DNA of 55,519 nt from Paenilisteria rustica (GTDB lineage Bacteria; Bacillota; Bacilli; Lactobacillales; Listeriaceae), in NCBI RefSeq assembly GCF_013820765.1, contig NZ_JABJVM010000020.1, forward strand, positions 1-55,519, given 5' to 3'. The notes under the pieces are model-generated. The model ran no database searches. It was not told the origin of the DNA and saw only the letters and a program-made list of their open reading frames with translations. This document shows positions 51,302 to 55,519 of this stretch, piece after piece; positions within the stretch are counted from its first letter, which is position 1; each line of letters starts with the position of its first letter. The position numbers were made by a program, and so were the translations under genes.

Positions 51302-52483
51302 ATGAAATATCTAATTGGTATTATTGGCTTGATTGTTGTTCTAGGCATCGCTTGGATTGCGAGTAACGACCGCAGAAAAGTGAAATTTAGACCGATTATC
51401 ATCATGATTGTATTACAGTTCATTTTAGGCTTTATCTTGCTGAACACAAGCGCGGGGAACTGGCTTATCGGTGGGATTGCAGACGGTTTTGGGAAACTAT
51501 TATCGTACGCTGCTGAAGGTGTGAATTTTGTATTCGGAGGGCTTGTTAACACAGATCAAATGTCCTTTTTCCTAAGTGTATTATTGCCGATTGTCTTTAT
51601 TTCGGCACTCATCGGAATCTTGCAACACTGGCGCATCCTACCGTTTATCATCAAATATATCGGCCTTGCGCTGAGTAAAATCAACGGAATGGGAAAACTT
51701 GAATCATATAATGCCGTTGCGTCCGCGATTCTTGGACAATCCGAAGTTTTTATTTCTGTGAAAAAAGAACTCGGTTTACTGCCAAAACATCGTCTATACA
51801 CGCTCTGTGCGTCCGCGATGTCAACCGTTTCTATGAGCATCGTCGGCTCTTATATGGTACTCTTAAAGCCAGAGTATGTCGTGACTGCTCTAGTTCTTAA
51901 CCTATTCGGCGGTTTCATTATCGCTTCGATTGTCAATCCATACGAAGTCACCGAACAAGAAGATATTCTCGAAGTAAAAGAAGAAGCCAAACAGAGCTTT
52001 TTCGAAGTGTTGGGCGAGTACATTATGGACGGATTTAAAGTAGCGATCACGGTTGCTGCGATGCTGATCGGATTCGTTGCGATTATCGCGATGATTAACG
52101 CGATTTTCAGCGGTATTTTCGGACTTTCATTCCAAGATTTACTCGGTTACGTTTTTGCACCGTTTGCATTCCTAGTAGGTGTTCCGTGGAACGAAGCGGT
52201 TCACGCAGGAAGCATCATGGCAACGAAGATGGTATCCAATGAATTCGTCGCAATGACCGATTTAGCAAAAGGCGATTTCAACTTTTCAGGCAGAACAACC
52301 GCGATTGTATCCGTATTCCTAGTATCTTTCGCGAACTTTTCATCCATCGGTATTATCGCTGGAGCAGTCAAAAGCTTGAACGACAAGCAAGGTATCGTTG
52401 TCGCTCGCTTCGGTTTGAAACTGTTATTCGGGGCCACATTAGTTAGTTTCTTAACAGCCACAATCGTTGGCTTAATCTATTAA
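51302..52483 (+). CDS. nupC: Nucleoside transporter NupC (CNT family)
   Basis: A 393-aa concentrative nucleoside transporter with about ten hydrophobic segments. CNT signatures are [24 protein letters not shown] (about 137-160), [17 protein letters not shown], and a C-terminal [18 protein letters not shown]. It imports (deoxy)nucleosides with H+ or Na+, feeding the phosphorylases and aldolase encoded around it. GGGGGA lies about 6 nt before the ATG. It begins the nupC-deoB-pdp operon, behind two LacI-type operators. Confidence 0.93.
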   Translation: MKYLIGIIGLIVVLGIAWIASNDRRKVKFRPIIIMIVLQFILGFILLNTSAGNWLIGGIADGFGKLLSYAAEGVNFVFGGLVNTDQMSFFLSVLLPIVFISALIGILQHWRILPFIIKYIGLALSKINGMGKLESYNAVASAILGQSEVFISVKKELGLLPKHRLYTLCASAMSTVSMSIVGSYMVLLKPEYVVTALVLNLFGGFIIASIVNPYEVTEQEDILEVKEEAKQSFFEVLGEYIMDGFKVAITVAAMLIGFVAIIAMINAIFSGIFGLSFQDLLGYVFAPFAFLVGVPWNEAVHAGSIMATKMVSNEFVAMTDLAKGDFNFSGRTTAIVSVFLVSFANFSSIGIIAGAVKSLNDKQGIVVARFGLKLLFGATLVSFLTATIVGLIY

Positions 52484-52497
52484 GGAGGTTTTTGAAA

Positions 52498-53679
52498 ATG
52501 GCATTTAAAAGAATTCACGTTGTAGTTATGGACTCGGTGGGTATTGGGGAAGCGCCAGACGCGGCACAATTTGACGATTTTGACGTCGATACATTAGGAC
52601 ACATTGCACGCGAAAAAGGTGGGCTAAAAATGCCAAATATGGCGATGCTTGGTCTCTCTAATATTCGTGAAATCCAAGGCGTACCAGTGGCCGACAAACC
52701 ACAAGCCTACTTCACAAAAATGCAAGAAACGTCCGCAGGCAAAGACACGATGACTGGACATTGGGAAATCATGGGGCTTTACATCGACACACCATTCCGC
52801 GTTTTCCCAGATGGATTCCCAGATGAACTTATCCAAAAAATTGAGGACTTCTCTGGTCGCAAAGTTATCGGGAACAAGCCGGCAAGTGGTACGGAAATCA
52901 TGGAAGAGCTTGGCGAAGAACAGTTGGCGACAGGCGCTTTGATTGTCTATACATCCGCGGATTCCGTTTTGCAAATTGCTGCGAATGAAGAATTGATTCC
53001 ACTCGAAGAATTGTATCGTATTTGTGAGTATTGCCGCGAAATTACGCGTGATGAGCCTTATATGCTAGGTCGTATTATCGCCCGTCCTTTTGTTGGTAAA
53101 ACAGCGAAAACATTCGAACGTACGTCTAACCGTCATGATTACGCGCTAAAACCATTCGATAAAACGGTAATGGATCATTTGAAGGATGGCGGTTTAGACT
53201 CGATCGCAATCGGGAAAATCTCGGATATCTTTGACGATGAAGGTGTAACAAGATCGATTCGTACGAAGTCAAATATGGACGGTATGGATAAATTTATCGA
53301 CCTGCTGACCGAAGATTTCCACGGCATGAGTTTCTTGAACTTAGTTGATTTTGATGCGTTATTCGGACATCGACGTGATCCAATCGGTTACGGAGATGCG
53401 CTAGAAGCCTTCGATGCGAGACTTCCAGAAGTGTTTGCGAACATGCAAGAGGACGATTTGCTACTTATCACAGCCGACCATGGAAATGACCCAACATACC
53501 GCGGCACCGACCACACACGCGAATACGTGCCACTTTTAGCTTATTCAAAACAATTCAAAGACGGTGGCAAAGAACTTGATCTGCGCAAAACATTCTCTGA
53601 TTTAGGCGCAACCGTCGCAGATAATTTTAAAGTGAAAATGCCTGAATACGGCACAAGTTTCCTAAACGACTTAAAATAA
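52498..53679 (+). CDS. deoB: Phosphopentomutase
   Basis: A 393-aa alkaline-phosphatase-superfamily enzyme interconverting (deoxy)ribose-1-phosphate and -5-phosphate. It begins [22 protein letters not shown], with metal ligands at VVMDSVG and the catalytic threonine segment [12 protein letters not shown] (about residues 80-91). TADHGNDP and [12 protein letters not shown] near the C-terminus complete the metal site. The ATG at 52498 follows AGGAGG by 9 nt; a TTG two codons earlier is too close to that site. It links Pdp with DeoC and sits between nupC and pdp. Confidence 0.95.
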   Translation: MAFKRIHVVVMDSVGIGEAPDAAQFDDFDVDTLGHIAREKGGLKMPNMAMLGLSNIREIQGVPVADKPQAYFTKMQETSAGKDTMTGHWEIMGLYIDTPFRVFPDGFPDELIQKIEDFSGRKVIGNKPASGTEIMEELGEEQLATGALIVYTSADSVLQIAANEELIPLEELYRICEYCREITRDEPYMLGRIIARPFVGKTAKTFERTSNRHDYALKPFDKTVMDHLKDGGLDSIAIGKISDIFDDEGVTRSIRTKSNMDGMDKFIDLLTEDFHGMSFLNLVDFDALFGHRRDPIGYGDALEAFDARLPEVFANMQEDDLLLITADHGNDPTYRGTDHTREYVPLLAYSKQFKDGGKELDLRKTFSDLGATVADNFKVKMPEYGTSFLNDLK

Positions 53680-53699
53680 AAAAGGATTGGTGAACTAAA

Positions 53700-55001
53700 A
53701 TGAGAATGGTAGACGTAATTTCGAAAAAGCGTGATGGTAAAGAGTTAACGACCGAAGAAATTCAATTCGTGGTGGATGGTTATACAGCTGGCAAGATTCC
53801 TGATTATCAAGTCAGTGCTTTGGCTATGGCGATTTTCTTTCAAGATATGACAGACCGTGAGCGCGCAGATTTAACGATGGCGATGGTCAATTCCGGCGAA
53901 ACAATCGATTTGTCCGCCATTGAAGGCATCAAGGTAGATAAGCACTCGACTGGCGGTGTGGGCGACACGACGACGCTTGTACTGGCACCACTTGTTGCAG
54001 CGCTTGACGTACCCGTTGCGAAAATGTCTGGACGCGGATTGGGTCACACAGGAGGCACGATTGATAAATTAGAGGCGATCGAAGGTTTCCACGTTGAAAT
54101 CACGAAAGAGCAGTTCATCGATTTGGTGAACCGTGATAAAGTAGCGGTTATCGGCCAATCAGGGAACCTAACTCCTGCTGATAAAAAATTATATGCGTTA
54201 CGCGATGTAACCGGTACGGTAAACTCGATTCCGCTGATTGCGAGCTCGATTATGAGTAAGAAAATTGCAGCAGGTGCCGACGCCATTGTATTGGATGTTA
54301 AAACGGGCGCTGGTGCGTTTATGAAAACAGACAAAGATGCTGAGAATTTGGCGCACGCGATGGTTCGAATTGGGAATAATGTTGGTCGTCAAACGATGGC
54401 TGTCATTTCCGACATGTCGCAACCACTTGGCTTTGCGATTGGTAACGCTTTGGAAGTACAAGAAGCTATTGATACGCTAAAAGGTGAAGGACCGGAAGAT
54501 TTGACGGAATTAGTTTTAATTTTAGGAAGTCAAATGGTTGTTTTAGCTAAGAAAGCGAAGGATTTGGACGAAGCACGCGAAATGTTAAAAGAAGTGATGG
54601 CAAACGGAAAAGCTTTGGCGAAATTCAAGGATTTCTTGAACAACCAAGGTGGCGACGGTTCGATTGTTGATGATCCGAGCAAATTACCGCAAGCGAAATT
54701 CAAAATCGATGTGCCAGCGAAAGAAAGCGGTGTTGTGTCTGAGATTGTGGCGGATGAAATTGGTATCGCTGCAATGCTTCTAGGAGCTGGACGCGCGACG
54801 AAAGAGGACGAAATTGACTTGGCAGTTGGCATTATGTTGCGTAAGAAAGTCGGGGATAAGGTGGCAGCAGGTGAGCCGCTTGTGACGATTTACGCGAATA
54901 AGGAAGATGTGAAGGTTGTTGAGGCGAAGATTTACGAGAATATTCGAGTGAGCGATAAGGCTGAGGCGCCGAAGTTGATCCACACGATTATTACGGAATA
55001 G
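53700..55001 (+). CDS. pdp: Pyrimidine-nucleoside phosphorylase
   Basis: A 433-aa thymidine/pyrimidine-nucleoside phosphorylase: signature [16 protein letters not shown] (about 110-125), phosphate-binding [19 protein letters not shown], and the C-terminal barrel-sandwich domain (about 340-433). Cleaves uridine, thymidine and deoxyuridine with phosphate to give (deoxy)ribose-1-phosphate for DeoB. AAAGGA lies 9-10 nt before the ATG. Last gene of the nupC operon; a terminator follows at 55009-55051. Confidence 0.95.
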   Translation: MRMVDVISKKRDGKELTTEEIQFVVDGYTAGKIPDYQVSALAMAIFFQDMTDRERADLTMAMVNSGETIDLSAIEGIKVDKHSTGGVGDTTTLVLAPLVAALDVPVAKMSGRGLGHTGGTIDKLEAIEGFHVEITKEQFIDLVNRDKVAVIGQSGNLTPADKKLYALRDVTGTVNSIPLIASSIMSKKIAAGADAIVLDVKTGAGAFMKTDKDAENLAHAMVRIGNNVGRQTMAVISDMSQPLGFAIGNALEVQEAIDTLKGEGPEDLTELVLILGSQMVVLAKKAKDLDEAREMLKEVMANGKALAKFKDFLNNQGGDGSIVDDPSKLPQAKFKIDVPAKESGVVSEIVADEIGIAAMLLGAGRATKEDEIDLAVGIMLRKKVGDKVAAGEPLVTIYANKEDVKVVEAKIYENIRVSDKAEAPKLIHTIITE

Positions 55002-55008
55002 CAGGCAT

Positions 55009-55051
55009 GAAAAAGACCACCGATTGTAGTAGCTGAATCGGTGGTTTTTGT
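55009..55051 (+). terminator. Terminator of the nupC-deoB-pdp operon
   Basis: AAAGACCACCGATT / AATCGGTGGTTTTT stem-loop with T-run, directly after pdp. Confidence 0.85.
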
Positions 55052-55084
55052 TGCGGCTCTTATGAAGCGCCGTGTGCTGAATTA

Positions 55085-55519
55085 GAGCCGCAATATGCAT
55101 GAGAACAAAGTGAGCATGTAATCCATAATTGGCGTCATGACCTGCCCTCCGGATCCGGCTTTGTTGTGTAGTTCTTGAAAAGCGTCGTTTCCTTTTTTAG
55201 AACCTCAATATGCAATGAGACTGCCTTCCTTTTTGCCAGCCTCTCGGAAAATTCGTGGCCTCCGCAAAAACCAAAAGAGGGTTTTCACTACGCCCCCTAA
55301 CAATTTCTGTCGAGCCGCAATATGCATAGGAGCGAAGTGAGCATGTAATCCATGTTTTGCGTCATGACCTGCGCCTCCGGATCCGGCTTTGTTGTAGTTC
55401 TTGAAAAGCGTCGTTTCCTTTTTTAGAACCTCAATATGCAATGAGACTGCCTTCCTTTTTGCCAGCCTCTCGGAAAATTCGTGGCCTCCGCAAAAACCAA
55501 AAGAGGGTTTTCACTACGC
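55085..55519. repeat. Tandem duplication of about 227 bp at the contig end
   Basis: The stretch 55085-55293 is repeated as 55312-55519 with few differences. Each unit begins with the 41-bp dispersed repeat (GAGCCGCAATATGC...) and continues through GGATCCGGCTTTGTTGT to the motif GGGTTTTCACTACGC. The window stops exactly at the end of the second copy. A minus-strand open frame spans it but lacks a recognisable protein, so the region is left as non-coding. Confidence 0.88.

Noticed and set aside
55205-55441. Minus-strand open frame of 78 codons in the tandem repeat
   Set aside because: It spans the junction of two repeat units, has no ribosome binding site or known domain, and its sequence is determined by the repeat.
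1-55519. tRNA, rRNA, CRISPR arrays, transposase or integrase genes
   Set aside because: None was recognised. No regularly spaced short repeats with unique spacers, and no recombinase domains, were seen, even next to the islet at 26-32 kb.

Overview
The window looks like one contig of a Listeria-type low-GC Gram-positive (Bacillota). The evidence is an internalin-like LRR protein with Listeria-Bacteroides (Flg_new) repeats and an LPLTG sorting signal, Listeria-style Ig-like repeat proteins, strong AGGAGG ribosome binding sites with frequent GTG/TTG starts, sigma-A promoters, and the order deoR-deoC-lacI-...-pdp. I infer a Listeria species outside the L. monocytogenes group; the exact species cannot be read from the sequence. 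Both ends carry a short dispersed repeat, and the right end is a tandem duplication, so the contig probably stops where assembly failed.

Layout. 0.3-5.8 kb: alpha/beta hydrolase, Asp/Glu racemase, rlmN, a quinone oxidoreductase and an Mga-like regulator. 5.9-14.1 kb (minus strand): AEC transporter, a large secreted Ig-repeat protein, a DHA2 drug exporter, a CDF metal transporter and a CapA-like enzyme. 14.4-16.3 kb: DbpA helicase and a Nudix hydrolase. 16.4-23.1 kb is an accessory, increasingly AT-rich island: a solitary MazF/PemK-like protein, a promoter-plus-terminator small RNA candidate, a four-gene LXG polymorphic toxin cassette with a TNT-type NADase tip and its putative immunity gene, then a type II restriction-modification system. 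23.2-26.2 kb: small membrane protein, metallophosphoesterase lipoprotein, Fur-box-controlled nitroreductase, and a small conserved gene without a canonical start codon. 26.2-32.5 kb: a surface-protein islet (internalin-like LRR protein plus a beta-helix/Ig-repeat protein) bounded by a 96-bp perfect direct repeat of the 3' end of the preceding gene. 32.7-33.6 kb: a small secreted protein and a VanZ-like protein.

33.7-41.1 kb is a sulfur operon behind a SAM-I riboswitch: FMN reductase, glutaredoxin-like CmoI/YtnI, two flavin monooxygenases (CmoO/YtmO, CmoJ/YtnJ), the N-acetyltransferase SnaB/YtmI, and a cystine/S-alkylcysteine ABC importer (TcyJ/K-L-M-N type). It is the gene set of the Bacillus ytmI operon placed under direct SAM sensing. 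41.1-43.0 kb: a MarR regulator and an MFS exporter sharing an identical operator architecture. 43.1-47.7 kb: class A beta-lactamase, NatAB exporter and a divergent NatRK-like two-component system. 47.8-55.0 kb: deoxyribonucleoside catabolism (deoR, deoC, lacI-type regulator, nupC, deoB, pdp). Between deoR and deoC lies a compact type I toxin-antitoxin candidate: a 29-aa holin-like toxin on the minus strand opposite a plus-strand RNA.

The most noteworthy unexplained structure is a dispersed family of about 120-bp intergenic hairpins (3.1, 25.0, 38.7 and 51.0 kb). They share one 21-nt apical core, while their outer arms differ between copies but keep complementarity by compensatory changes. Two shortened derivatives (15.8 and 37.2 kb) retain only the outer arms.
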